Assembly (NCBI GenBank): GCA_964030475.1
Contig: CAXIPT010000003.1
Location: forward strand, 9,779,442 to 9,843,441
Length of the DNA stretch: 64,000 nt
Reading direction: 5' to 3'
Source of the DNA: Tethya wilhelma
Lineage: Eukaryota > Porifera > Demospongiae > Tethyida > Tethyidae
Part shown: positions 25,701 through 33,467 of the stretch, piece by piece
Numbering within the stretch: the first letter of the stretch is position 1
Layout of the letters: each line of letters opens with the position of its first letter
Program-made: the position numbers and the translations under genes
The notes under the pieces: model-generated
What the model saw: only the letters and a program-made list of their open reading frames with translations
Database searches by the model: none
Told to the model about the DNA's origin: nothing

Positions 25701-28700
25701 TCATAAGAACAATTATTGATTTACTGAAAACTGCTACCATGTATGATTGGAAAATTTTGTTGTGTGTGGATGTCCCAGCTGGGGCTCATCTGTTAAGGGA
25801 AACACCAATACCTTTCATGAAAATTTTATTCTGCAAAACTTTCTCACTAGTATCACTTTTTTTTTCTTTTTTTTTCCTATAATAATTTACGCACATGGCA
25901 AAACATGTACCCAGTCTTAATTGCTTTCTTCAATGATTGCATACAGCTCTGTGTGACCCGGTATGTGTTAATGGAGGAGTTTGTACATTCCCTGACATGT
26001 GTAGTTGCACTCCTGGTTGGACAGGAAATGCTTGTCAAACAGGTATAATATTATAGACATGCATACATATACATCATGTATAATCCGGTATAAAAATGTA
26101 TGTGTGAGACTTTTCTATGTGTCTCATGCATGGAAAACTATTAATTTTATGATCTCTATAGATATTGATGAGTGTACCAGTGGAGCTCACAACTGTGATC
26201 AAATCTGTACAAACACCGACAGTGCTTTTACTTGTAGCTGTGAATCTGGATACACCTTATCTACCGATGGACGCTCCTGTGAAGGTATATATATATAGAT
26301 TGATGCATGCATGGGCATATTTGTGTTAGCTGATTGATAGCATCAGTTGCAAGTAATTGTCTACACCTTGAACTGTGTGTTGGTACATGATAACTATTTC
26401 CTCATTATATGGCCATTTGCAGACAATGATGAGTGTACTGATGGTACAGCCCAATGTACGATGATGTGCAACAACACAGTTGGGTCCTTCGTATGTGACT
26501 GTAACCTTGGATATGAGCTAGCAACTGATGGTTTTACCTGTCAAGGTATGATTGTGCCAATTAAGAACCCCAGCCTCATGCACATGTCACACTATACTTC
26601 TGAATCTTTGCAATTGGTGGTCTTTACCAATTTTCATCTTTGACTTGATAAAGAATCATGAGCTGAGAGACAATTGTTCCCTGGCCTCTTGCTGTACATG
26701 CACTTACTAACATTCTACACTTGTTAGAAACTAGCCTCGTTGCCATGCAGGCTCCTCCTTCAACAATATTTTTCCTTTGGAGGAGCCTGGGAATCATATT
26801 TGTGAAGGAGGAGCAAGTGATTTCATTAAAGTAACTTAATCTGTACAGTTGGTCATTGTCTGAATGTATTATGTATATATTGTTTGGATTTTATTAATGT
26901 ACACTCTGAACTTACATTGCCAATGTACAGACATTGATGAGTGTACAGCTGGTACTCATCAATGTGAGCATAACTGTCAGAACACTGTTGGATCATACAC
27001 ATGCTCCTGTAACAGTGGCTACACACTTGGAGGCAATGGTCGTGACTGTATAGGTATGGAACTATATGTAGAAAAACAGTTATTGAAAAGAATTAATGCC
27101 AAACTCCTGCATGATGTTTCTTCTCTGTTCTAATTGTATACAGACAACGATGAATGTGCCTCCTCAAGTACCAACAACTGTGAGCAAATATGTATCAACA
27201 CACCAGGCTCTTTCCACTGTGACTGTGAATCAGGGTATAACTTAACCCGTGATGGAAATACCTGTTTGGGTGAGTATACTGATCGAAAATTCTGTCAAAA
27301 AATTATCCTATATCTTCTAAAAATTTGCCGCAAACTAGATTATTTTGCATGCATGCAGCACATGCATGCACCACATGCAAGTGCTCAATTGCAGTATATA
27401 TACGCATGACGAAAAGAGGTAAATTTCAACATCATGGTAAAGGTGCCTAATAAGAGGTGCAAATCTTTAGAAGATAATCGGTATAGCTATAGTATACTGC
27501 CATGTTTTACCTTTGAATGTTTGCTGTTTTGTTGTTGTTGTTGAAGCTTGCAGTGTAGTTCACTTACTGTAGTAATTTATGTCATAAAATATATACTTCT
27601 GTACAGATATTGATGAGTGTACTACAGGAGCTTCACAGTGTGAGGACACTTGTAGCAACACTATTGGTTCCTACACTTGCAGCTGTGATACTGGCTACAC
27701 CTTGAATGCCAATAGGTTTCAATGTGATGGTGAGAAGTTTATGTAGCAAAACATGAGTAGATGCAGGCCTATAATTCAATGTCAATTCCCTTCACACATA
27801 TATACACTATTTCATTTTTTCAGACATTAATGAATGTCAGGGAGCCCATCAATGCATGCAAATCTGTAGTAATACCATCGGATCGTATGTGTGTAGTTGT
27901 AACACTGGATTTGACCTGAACTCAAATGGACGTACCTGTAATGGTAAGTATAATGTGTTGTAAATATTACCCTACTCTTATGTTGTGACTCCAGGTCATA
28001 CTCATGCACTACATGCTCTTGATATTGTATGAGTGAAGATTGCATTTCATAAATTCTTCATTTCAGATATTGATGAATGTGCTGAAGGGACTGATCGCTG
28101 CACTCAAAACTGTACCAATACAGTCGGATCTTACACTTGTAGTTGTGGCTCAGGTTTTGTCCTGGATGTGGATGGATACACATGTGATGGTATGTCCTAT
28201 TATCATCTCATTGGTGATGGTGATTCAACAGCCGATGCCACATTATAATTCTCATTCCAATAGATATCAATGAGTGTACTATCGGTAGTCATGTCTGTGA
28301 ACAAATGTGTAACAACACACGTGGCTCTCATAGGTGTGCTTGTTTCCGTGGTTACACTCTGAATGATGATGACTTCAGCTGTAGAGGTATGTGAGTGTAG
28401 GTATAGGTTATAGGGATATATAGATCGATGTTTACTAGCTGCATAAGCCAAAGACACACCTATTCTGCTTGTAAAAAGTAAGTACCTCTTCTAGTAATGC
28501 ATGGCCTGAAGTCTTGTATGTAAAGGTACCACTCATTTTGCCACATTTGTAATCATTATAAACATCACCCTGTTATGCATTGTAGATATTGATGAGTGTT
28601 CTACTGCTGTTGATGAATGTGACCAGAACTGTACTAATGTGATCGGCTCATACACTTGCAGTTGTAGAGTAGGATGGACTTTGAACCCAGATGGATTACG

Positions 28701-31700
28701 ATGTGATGGTAAAGCACATGTCTGATCATTATGTATTGTGTGGCCACAAGTTGAACGTGTTTACTCAATCCTCTATTCCCAGACATCAATGAATGTGAAC
28801 CTGGTGCTGTTGGTAATGTCACATGTCTTGAGGTGTGTGTCAATGACCCAGGCTCCTATCACTGTGACTGTCCCTTTGGATACACACTCGCTGCAGATAT
28901 GGTCTCGTGTAATGGTATGTATTATTGTTAATTTATCAAAAATATTTGTTTATATGCCTTGGTGCACTCCAGTGAGATACAACAGTCTCAGTATTGTACA
29001 CTTGTTACAGTAAAGTGTGTTGTAAATGCATACACCTCTTATGTTCTTCCACTGTAGATATTGATGAGTGTGCTGCTGGCTCTCATGATTGTGACCAGAA
29101 CTGTACTAATGTAAATGGTACATACACTTGTAGCTGTGGAGCAGGATGGAACTTGAACCAAGATGGATACAGATGTGATGGTATATATGCTAAATTATAA
29201 TATCACTATATAAGCCTGTTCATGTACTTTATGAAACTATATAATTATATGCACTTCCATTCTTCATTCCCAGACATCAATGAATGTGAACCTGGTGCTG
29301 TTGGTAATGTCACATGTCTTGAGGTGTGTGTCAATGACCCAGGCTCCTATCACTGTGACTGTCCTTCTGGATATGCACTCGCTGCAGATATGGTCTCATG
29401 TAATGGTAAGTACAAAGTACAGTATTTGCACCCCATTAGTTCATCCATGGATCCATGATATTTATTGCCCACACCGTACCATGTTATCTATGCCTTTCTT
29501 GCATACATTTTATGTATAGATATTGATGAGTGTGCTGATGGTTCTCATGATTGTGACCAGATCTGTACTAATGTGAATGGTACATACACTTGTAGCTGTG
29601 GAGCAGGATGGAACTTGAACCCAGATGGATACAGATGTGATGGTATAAAACTTGGTGCATGTCAATCCAACGAAGGAACAAAACTCACGTTACTAGACTA
29701 ATAGTGGTTTAGTGCCACTTTGTACCGTAGAAATATTTGTTACAGAAAAGGTTTATCAGTCACCTTACGATAATTAGGAGCGGGTTGTAAAATTGCTCCT
29801 AATGCATGGAAATAATTTTCAAAAGATAACCATGTATGAACTTCAATAGACTTTTTGACTTAAATATTGTCACTGTTATGTATTAAATAGTTATTCTTTA
29901 TTTCCATGCAGACATCAATGAATGTGAACCTGGTGCTGTTGGTAATGTCACATGTCTTGAGGTGTGTGTCAATGACCCAGGCTCCCATCACTGTGACTGC
30001 TTCCCTGGATACACAATCAATTCTGATATGGTCTCATGTACTGGTGGGTATATATATACTGTATTACCCCATTCAAAACCTGGGGGGAGTTGGAGGGGGG
30101 GGGTAAGTTTGCTGACATGGCATTAATTTGAAACCAGCATTAAGATCCAAGCTGAAAACCCTTTGTAAGGGTAGTGTTGACATTTCTCCAGACTCCACCA
30201 AGCAAAGGCTAATATGCTAAGCTGTCAATTGCAAGCTGCTCGCTCTTTGGAGGTCTCTTTGCATATTTCAGTGAAGTGTGTACGCTTTTCTTTGCTAAGT
30301 TATATGGGAAAAAGCTGTACTCTATTTAAGGAACTTGGTGTTTATTAGAAACCCGGTGCAAGTTAGTACTCAATTTGTGCTAGCTCCCCCTGGTGTTGAA
30401 ATTAGGTGCGAATTAATTCGGATCTGGCTTTAAAATATAGGGGTATATCGTGCTAGCTTTTATGTTTCAACCAGGTGCTATCATTATGCACATACATGTA
30501 CACATTTTCTTCTTTATGCAGATCTTGATGAATGTGCCACTGGTGAGAATGTCTGTGAACAGCTATGTATGAACATTATTGGTTCCTACTCATGTGACTG
30601 TAACCAAGGATACAGAATAACATATGACACTATCAGTTGCCTAGGTATTTTCTCTCTTGAGATTTGCAAAAAATATGTTTTTGTTGATCAGTGATCTGTG
30701 CATCTTTCCCTCTTCTTTGCTCCCAGGTCCTCCATCTAATGTTGTTCTCTCTCCAAGTGGGTCTCGTAACATGACTCTCATCTGGGAGCCTCCTGTGGAC
30801 AATGAAGGAAGAGATGGAAATGTCACTCAGTACTCCATTGAGTGTAACTCTAATGAGCATCTTGGATACACCCTCACTACAACTGCCAGTGAAGAAACAG
30901 AGGAACTTGTTCTTATGGCAGTACTCCCTTACAACATGTACAACTGTTGTCTATCAGCAGAGACTACTAATGGAATCAGTCCCACCACCTGTTCTCAAGG
31001 AACCAGTCTGGAAGAAAGTAAAGTTGTTAGTTTTAGCATTATAATCCTAGCATTATCTCTCCTATATACTCAGCTCCTGAGGGTCCTCCAACTTCAATCA
31101 ACATTACCAACATCAGTCCTTATGACTTGACTCTAACATGGGAACCACCTCTTGTCCCCAATGGAGTCATCATTGGGTATACCCTGTATGTGAGCATAGA
31201 TGGTGAAGAAGCTGGCCCATTTTCTGTAGATGGAACATTAACATCATATCTGTTTGGAGATTTGAGCCCATACACCTTAGTGAGTGTCAACATGTCAGCT
31301 AGTACAAGTGCTGGAGAAGGACCAATCTCAACAGAAGTAGACGATACAACTGCAGAAACAGGTATTGTAAGTTTATCCATGCATTTATACATTGCTATAT
31401 TGTGGCAATAACTTTCCCTGCTCTATCGTTGTAAATTCTCATGATTCTAGTTGAGAATCAAATTGATGTCTAGCCTTCTTTCACTCTTAGCTCCCTCTAT
31501 GGTGGTTGGTACAACAGTTGATGTCCTCTCCAACTCCACCATTGTGATAGAGTGGAACCCACCTCTCTCTCCAAATGGAGTACTCATCTATTACAGTGTT
31601 GAGGTCAGTCATGAGAAGTCTGGTTTTGACTATTCCACGACTTTGATGCCCTCTAAACCAAGAGTAGTGAACGTAACTGGACTAGGTATACTTTTTAGTT

Positions 31701-33467
31701 GTGTTTGAGCTATAAATTTGTAGTACTAATTTTGTTGTCCAGCTACTGTATAATAATACATAATCATTCTTCCTTTAGAGCCCTTCCTGCCGTATGTAGT
31801 GTCAGTGTATGCCGCTACTGTGGCTGGTGTGAGTGACCCAGCTATCATTCTGAATGTCTATACACAACATGGAGGTATGTTGATACCACCTGTATGTTTT
31901 AGTTCAAAGTTTAACGTGTTATTTCTGTTATATCATCTTTGTGCAGTTCCAACGGTGCCATCAATCTCCTCAGTGGATCGTCTCACTGGACAAACAGCCA
32001 CAGTGTCATGGGTGCCTCTCACTCCTGATGAAACCAGGGGGATACTCACAACTCTTCAGATTGCCTACGAGCCACTGGAAGATGGTGGACAGTGTCAGCC
32101 AATCCTTGAGGATGGTGACAATGTGTTACACATGACTGAAGACATAATGGCCCAATCCATGGCAACCATTACTGGACTCTTACCAAACATTGAGTATTGT
32201 GTTGCTATGCAAGTCGGCACTAGTGCAGGCGAGAGTGGATTCAGTGAGACACTGACACTACCATGTAAGTTTATAGCATCCAAAGTGCATGCATCCATGC
32301 TGATATCAGTACAATACTATTATATACTCTTGGTACAATTAACATGTAATTGCATGCATACATATGTTTCTATTCCAGTACCTTTCAAACAGCCAATTCA
32401 GATTCATTTACAGCTTCCTGTTGAGCTTGGATGCTTAAACTTCAAGGTAAATAACTTCCATAAATAAAGTGAGCTAGGGTATATAGGAATCGAGGTTCTG
32501 GGAAACTTAATAATTACATTTTACCACTCCTTCACAATGCTAATTAAGCACGTGGGTCAGCTGGACACAAAGCCATGCATAGATATGAACCTCACTAATG
32601 ATCTCTAATATATAACTATGAGAGCTAGCTAGAGAATGAAATCTTAGAACATGTATATAGAATATCATGCACGAATGTATTATTATGCAGGAAACTGAAG
32701 TAGAGATGAAGTTGCAAGATATCAAAAACTTTGTGACTGACCGAATTTCAAGTGTCTGTGATTGCGAGTACACGAGTAACTTTATAACTGAAGACTCATT
32801 CTTGTGTGGAGATAATCCAGATGACATCATCTTTGAAGGATATCTCCTTGCAGCTGATAACATTACTCCTGACCAAATACTAAGTGCTGTCCAAGAGTGG
32901 ATTCTCCAAGAGCCTGAACTGATTATAAATGGAGAGCAGTACAAAGCCGATGCTTACTGTGAGATTGCAGTTGAGGAGCTTGGAACTCCTCAATGCAGTG
33001 CTACACAGTCTCCAGTAGCTGCTACTGAGCCTGCAATTGCACTGACAGTCATCGTAATTCCTATAATTGTCTGTATTGCTGTGCTACTCGTTCTTGTTGC
33101 TGTAGTGGCAGTCATTCTAGTCTATTTCTACCGCAAGAGAATGGCTAAGCCTAAAGGGTTAGTTGAGAAACGTAATCCTTTTATCAACTATGTAAGACAA
33201 CATTTAATTTTGTTATTATCTAATCCATTTGCATTAATTTTGCTAAACAGCCCAGATAATGGTAACCTTATTGCTGCGAATGTACCTGAGCTGACTGCTG
33301 TAAACTTGCACAGTGAGGATGTCAAAGATTCTGAAGCTTACGACAATCCTGTGTATGGTATTTCTGAAAACTTTGAAGATGGACAACTTGATAGCAAAGA
33401 AGATATTACATGTGTGGATGATGCGATAAAAACGATAAACTCTGAGGATGTTGGTGAAAATTGTTGA
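7139..33467 (+). CDS. Gene B: complete giant EMI-EGF(52)-FN3(4) receptor, 2829 aa
   Basis: The gene spans 26.3 kb with 63 coding exons: signal peptide 7139-7227; EMI 7386-7487 and 7698-7798; 52 EGF exons from 9989 to 30644 (listed in the block entries); FN3 30727-31017, 31074-31361, 31491-31685 + 31779-31874, 31947-32264; juxtamembrane 32379-32446 and 32691-33157 (with membrane helix); tail 33251-33467 (TGA). The exon lengths sum to 8490 = 3 x 2830, strong internal support for the chain. EGF content is 7 MEGF-type and 45 calcium-binding types. The product is predicted to be a rod-like type I membrane protein. The N-terminus resembles MEGF10/Draper; the long calcium-binding EGF stretch resembles fibrillin or Notch-like rods. 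An antisense TMEM45-like gene sits in the intron 22128-24971. An isoform skipping any phase 1-1 EGF exon would stay in frame. Confidence 0.88.
7799..9988 (+). other. Gene B first long intron (2.19 kb) with repeats
   Basis: I see no exon in it. Contents: palindrome-rich CGTACG stretch near 8336-8372; an 85-bp hairpin 9109-9194 whose arms read CCTCGTTCCCAGGC / GCCTGGGAACAAGG; a (GTCT)n run at about 9196-9217; and a family 1 MITE at 9661-9861. The small frames here (for example 9349-9543) lack domain content and splice context. Confidence 0.6.
9661..9861. mobile_element. MITE, family 1 variant (GGGAAAGTTTCG ends)
   Basis: The inverted termini TATTGTATAGTGGGAAAGTT and AACTTTCCCGCCATACGTA flank a 200-bp non-coding interior. 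It is the same family as 21192-21402 and 53341-53548, which share CGCGAAAGTT-type interiors. No coding capacity. Confidence 0.75.
9989..11890 (+). CDS. Gene B EGF block 1 (5 exons)
   Basis: Exons: 9989-10084 (MEGF type, CENGGTC and GWTGDGC), 10520-10642, 10940-11062, 11505-11627 (three near-identical THNC types sharing the stretch [14 protein letters not shown]), 11765-11890 (SSSTNNC type, ends TCRR). The introns before the three THNC exons also match each other: all end with CATTGACATTGATTTTTTT and share a block around GTTTACTAGCC. A unit of about 420-560 bp has therefore been duplicated in tandem, intron included. Confidence 0.9.
10160..11504 (+). repeat. Three tandem exon-plus-intron duplications
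   Basis: Intron segments at about 10200-10519, 10660-10939 and 11080-11504 are copies of one another (shared TTTCCTTAGTTTACTAGCC and TTGACATTGATTTTTTT), each followed by a near-identical EGF exon. The copy before 11505 has gained about 150 bp. High intron identity means the duplications are recent. Confidence 0.8.
11891..13346 (+). other. Gene B intron with dispersed repeat
   Basis: This 1.46-kb intron has no recognisable exon. From about 12840 to 13200 it holds a member of a dispersed repeat family with a GGAAGGAAG-type run, the motif TGACTGCTCTATCTCTAC, and an end near TGGGGCAGTTGGCCCATCC. Other copies are at 16430-16760 (+) and, reversed, at 38340-38660, 52500-53040 and 54340-54540. Between 12750 and 12820 there is a short direct repeat (CAAAGTTTTCTA x2). 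Confidence 0.6.
13347..15302 (+). CDS. Gene B EGF block 2: three-exon super-repeat, three copies
   Basis: Exons: 13347-13442 (MEGF), 13512-13634 (AHNC), 13799-13924 (SSSTNNC); 14044-14139, 14204-14326, 14482-14607; 14731-14826, 14899-15021, 15177-15302. The order MEGF, AHNC, SSSTNNC repeats three times at a period of 697 then 687 bp. Matching introns are also alike (for example TATATTCCTCCATATCACAG before 14482 and the same type before 15177). All nine exons keep frame and all six cysteines. Confidence 0.92.
15303..16949 (+). other. Gene B intron with palindromic element and dispersed repeat
   Basis: The 1.65-kb intron contains the hairpin element 15810-16163 and, directly after it, the dispersed repeat at about 16190-16760. 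Near 15660-15730 a remnant GTAATGGAAACACCTGCAGA looks like the 3' end of a decayed SSSTNNC-type EGF exon. The frame at 16236-16502 lies in repeat sequence that recurs reversed at 52620-53054, and I do not call it a gene. Confidence 0.6.
15810..16163. mobile_element. Long palindromic MITE (family 2)
   Basis: The left arm runs AAAATTTTATAAAAATTAGA, GTGTAGGAATGGGCAGTGC, then CTGAATTTCGGCACATGACT. The right arm from 16063 is its reverse complement over more than 100 bp, leaving about 150 bp between. A second full copy is at 45424-45689. Single arms are at 22325-22385, 35042-35135, 42196-42292, 53083-53176, 53549-53611 and 55626-55717. No coding capacity. Confidence 0.85.
16950..20050 (+). CDS. 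Gene B EGF block 3 (12 exons)
   Basis: Exons: 16950-17048 ([13 protein letters not shown]), 17125-17247, 17333-17455, 17536-17658, 17778-17900, 18013-18135, 18494-18616, 18732-18854, 19156-19278, 19361-19483, 19722-19844, 19919-20050. The types are HNC and DGTAMC exons alternating, then the run [25 protein letters not shown]. That last run is repeated at 28067-28914 together with its introns. Exon 18732 starts DANEC, replacing the second residue of the calcium motif with Ala. Confidence 0.9.
18177..18385. mobile_element. MITE, family 3 (ATTGGCGGTAAATTAAA ends)
   Basis: GAAATATTGGCGGTAAATTA at 18177 is answered by TAATTACCGCCAATATTTC ending at 18385. Interior segments repeat the GGCGGTA / TACCGCC motif. 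It lies between EGF exons 18013 and 18494. The interior resembles the element at 54799, which also carries TTGGCGGATT segments. Confidence 0.75.
18955..19039 (+). pseudogene. Decayed EGF exon in gene B intron
   Basis: From 18961 the frame reads [11 protein letters not shown] then FDLNSNG, followed by a good GTAAGT donor at 19040. It matches the 3' two thirds of the intact exon 27824-27943 ([18 protein letters not shown]). The 5' third, with acceptor, DINEC and the first cysteines, is missing, and the fourth-cysteine region has drifted (CNSEF for CNTGF). The intron downstream is still like the one after 27943. The exon has therefore died in this copy of the duplicated block. Confidence 0.8.
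20072..20175 (+). pseudogene. Remnant of an EGF exon tail in gene B intron
   Basis: CCTTGAACAATGATAGAGTC at 20077 equals the end of intact exon 25379-25504, and the following bases (ACATGCGCATTGACTGCACACATGTA-like) match the intron after 25504. The 5' two thirds of the exon and its acceptor are absent. The match continues to the MEGF exon 20486, paralleling 25505-26042. So this is the breakpoint of a block duplication. Confidence 0.75.
20486..22127 (+). CDS. Gene B EGF block 4 (7 exons)
   Basis: Exons: 20486-20581 ([15 protein letters not shown]), 20658-20780, 20846-20968 (DGSATC), 21041-21163 (AGTHQC), 21556-21678 (VHNC), 21780-21902 (DGTAMC), 22005-22127 (AHNC). All are phase 1-1 and keep six cysteines. 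The pair 21556/21780 and its intron (TATGTCCACATCCCTGCAG acceptor) repeats 17536/17778. The MEGF exon's nearest relative is 25947-26042 (both [10 protein letters not shown]). Confidence 0.9.
21192..21402. mobile_element. MITE, family 1
   Basis: TACTGTGTAGCAGGAAAGTT begins the element and AAGTTTCCTGCTATACGGTA ends it, in the intron between exons 21041 and 21556. Interior words such as CGCGAAAGTT match the copies at 9661 and 53341. Non-coding. Confidence 0.8.
22498..23758 (-). CDS. TMEM45-like (DUF716) multi-pass membrane protein, nested antisense
   Basis: Two exons: 23758-23671 (ATG at 23758; [10 protein letters not shown]... ending HPAGHTVAG) and 23477-22498 (TAA). The intron is GTAAGA...TATGCAG. 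Coding length is 88 + 980 = 1068 bp, 355 residues. Family match by motifs: H-x-PG ahead of [11 protein letters not shown] near the N terminus, [18 protein letters not shown], then ISHVHHRNG with [11 protein letters not shown], and [14 protein letters not shown], in the same order and spacing as human TMEM45A/B. About seven hydrophobic helices. The C-terminal about 45 residues are polar. The second-exon frame also runs open 5' of the acceptor, but it has no ATG there. TMEM45 proteins are membrane proteins of poorly known function. It lies in the gene B intron 22128-24971 on the other strand, so it is transcribed independently. Confidence 0.87.
23759..24971 (+). other. Non-coding part of gene B intron beyond the nested gene
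   Basis: About 1.2 kb upstream of the TMEM45-like start and upstream of EGF exon 24972. It must include the TMEM45-like promoter. I see no TATA motif I trust, no RNA gene and no clear inverted-repeat element. The small plus-strand frames at 24617-24938 show no domain features. Confidence 0.5.
24972..27269 (+). CDS. Gene B EGF block 5 (8 exons)
   Basis: Exons: 24972-25094 (starts DDDEC), 25157-25276 (AGTHQC, one codon shorter), 25379-25504 (LPSDNNC), 25947-26042 (MEGF), 26162-26284 (AHNC), 26423-26545 (DGTAQC), 26931-27053 (AGTHQC), 27144-27269 (SSSTNNC). Two rounds of the order DGTAxC, THQC, xxNNC are visible. The intron 26546-26930 holds a short hairpin at about 26747-26790 (GGCTCCTCCTT / GGAGGAGCC). 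The intron 25505-25946 matches 20090-20485 and has no exon of its own. Confidence 0.9.
27607..30644 (+). CDS. Gene B EGF block 6 (11 exons), membrane-proximal
   Basis: Exons: 27607-27729, 27824-27943, 28067-28189, 28264-28386, 28586-28708, 28783-28914, 29058-29180, 29274-29405, 29520-29642, 29912-30043, 30522-30644. The type SHDC (GAGWNLN) alternates with [10 protein letters not shown] from 28586 to 30043, so this two-exon unit has been tandemly copied. The last exon opens DLDEC and pairs with gene A's 3370 exon, marking the fixed boundary to FN3. Intron 30044-30521 has a G-rich run near 30083-30105 and nothing else I recognise. Confidence 0.9.
30727..32264 (+). CDS. Gene B fibronectin type III domains 1-4
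   Basis: Exons 30727-31017, 31074-31361, 31491-31685 + 31779-31874, and 31947-32264, with boundaries and phases as in gene A. FN3-1 and FN3-4 are nearly identical to A's at base level. FN3-2 diverges from A in its middle (ISIDGEEAG versus VTSEGQDT) but is the same on either side. The FN3-2 donor is preceded by A rather than G at 31017, changing one junction residue to Thr. Confidence 0.9.
32379..33157 (+). CDS. Gene B juxtamembrane region and transmembrane helix
   Basis: Linker exon 32379-32446 ([11 protein letters not shown]), then exon 32691-33157 with [28 protein letters not shown], a helix from [17 protein letters not shown], and a basic stop ([10 protein letters not shown]). The donor is taken as GTTAGT at 33158: it gives phase 2 like gene A and joins K-G-P to the tail. 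Without splicing, the 93-bp intron 33158-33250 is itself open in frame, so a retained-intron form of the tail is possible. Confidence 0.8.
33251..33467 (+). CDS. Gene B short cytoplasmic tail with one NPxY
   Basis: About 72 residues to the TGA at 33465-33467, less than half of gene A's tail. It keeps [11 protein letters not shown] (A has [11 protein letters not shown], so the YxxL tyrosine is lost) and AYDNPVYG, one NPxY. The YxxM motifs of A are absent. The tail is acidic and ends ENC. Tail divergence with conserved ectodomain parts suggests different signalling outputs. Confidence 0.82.
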
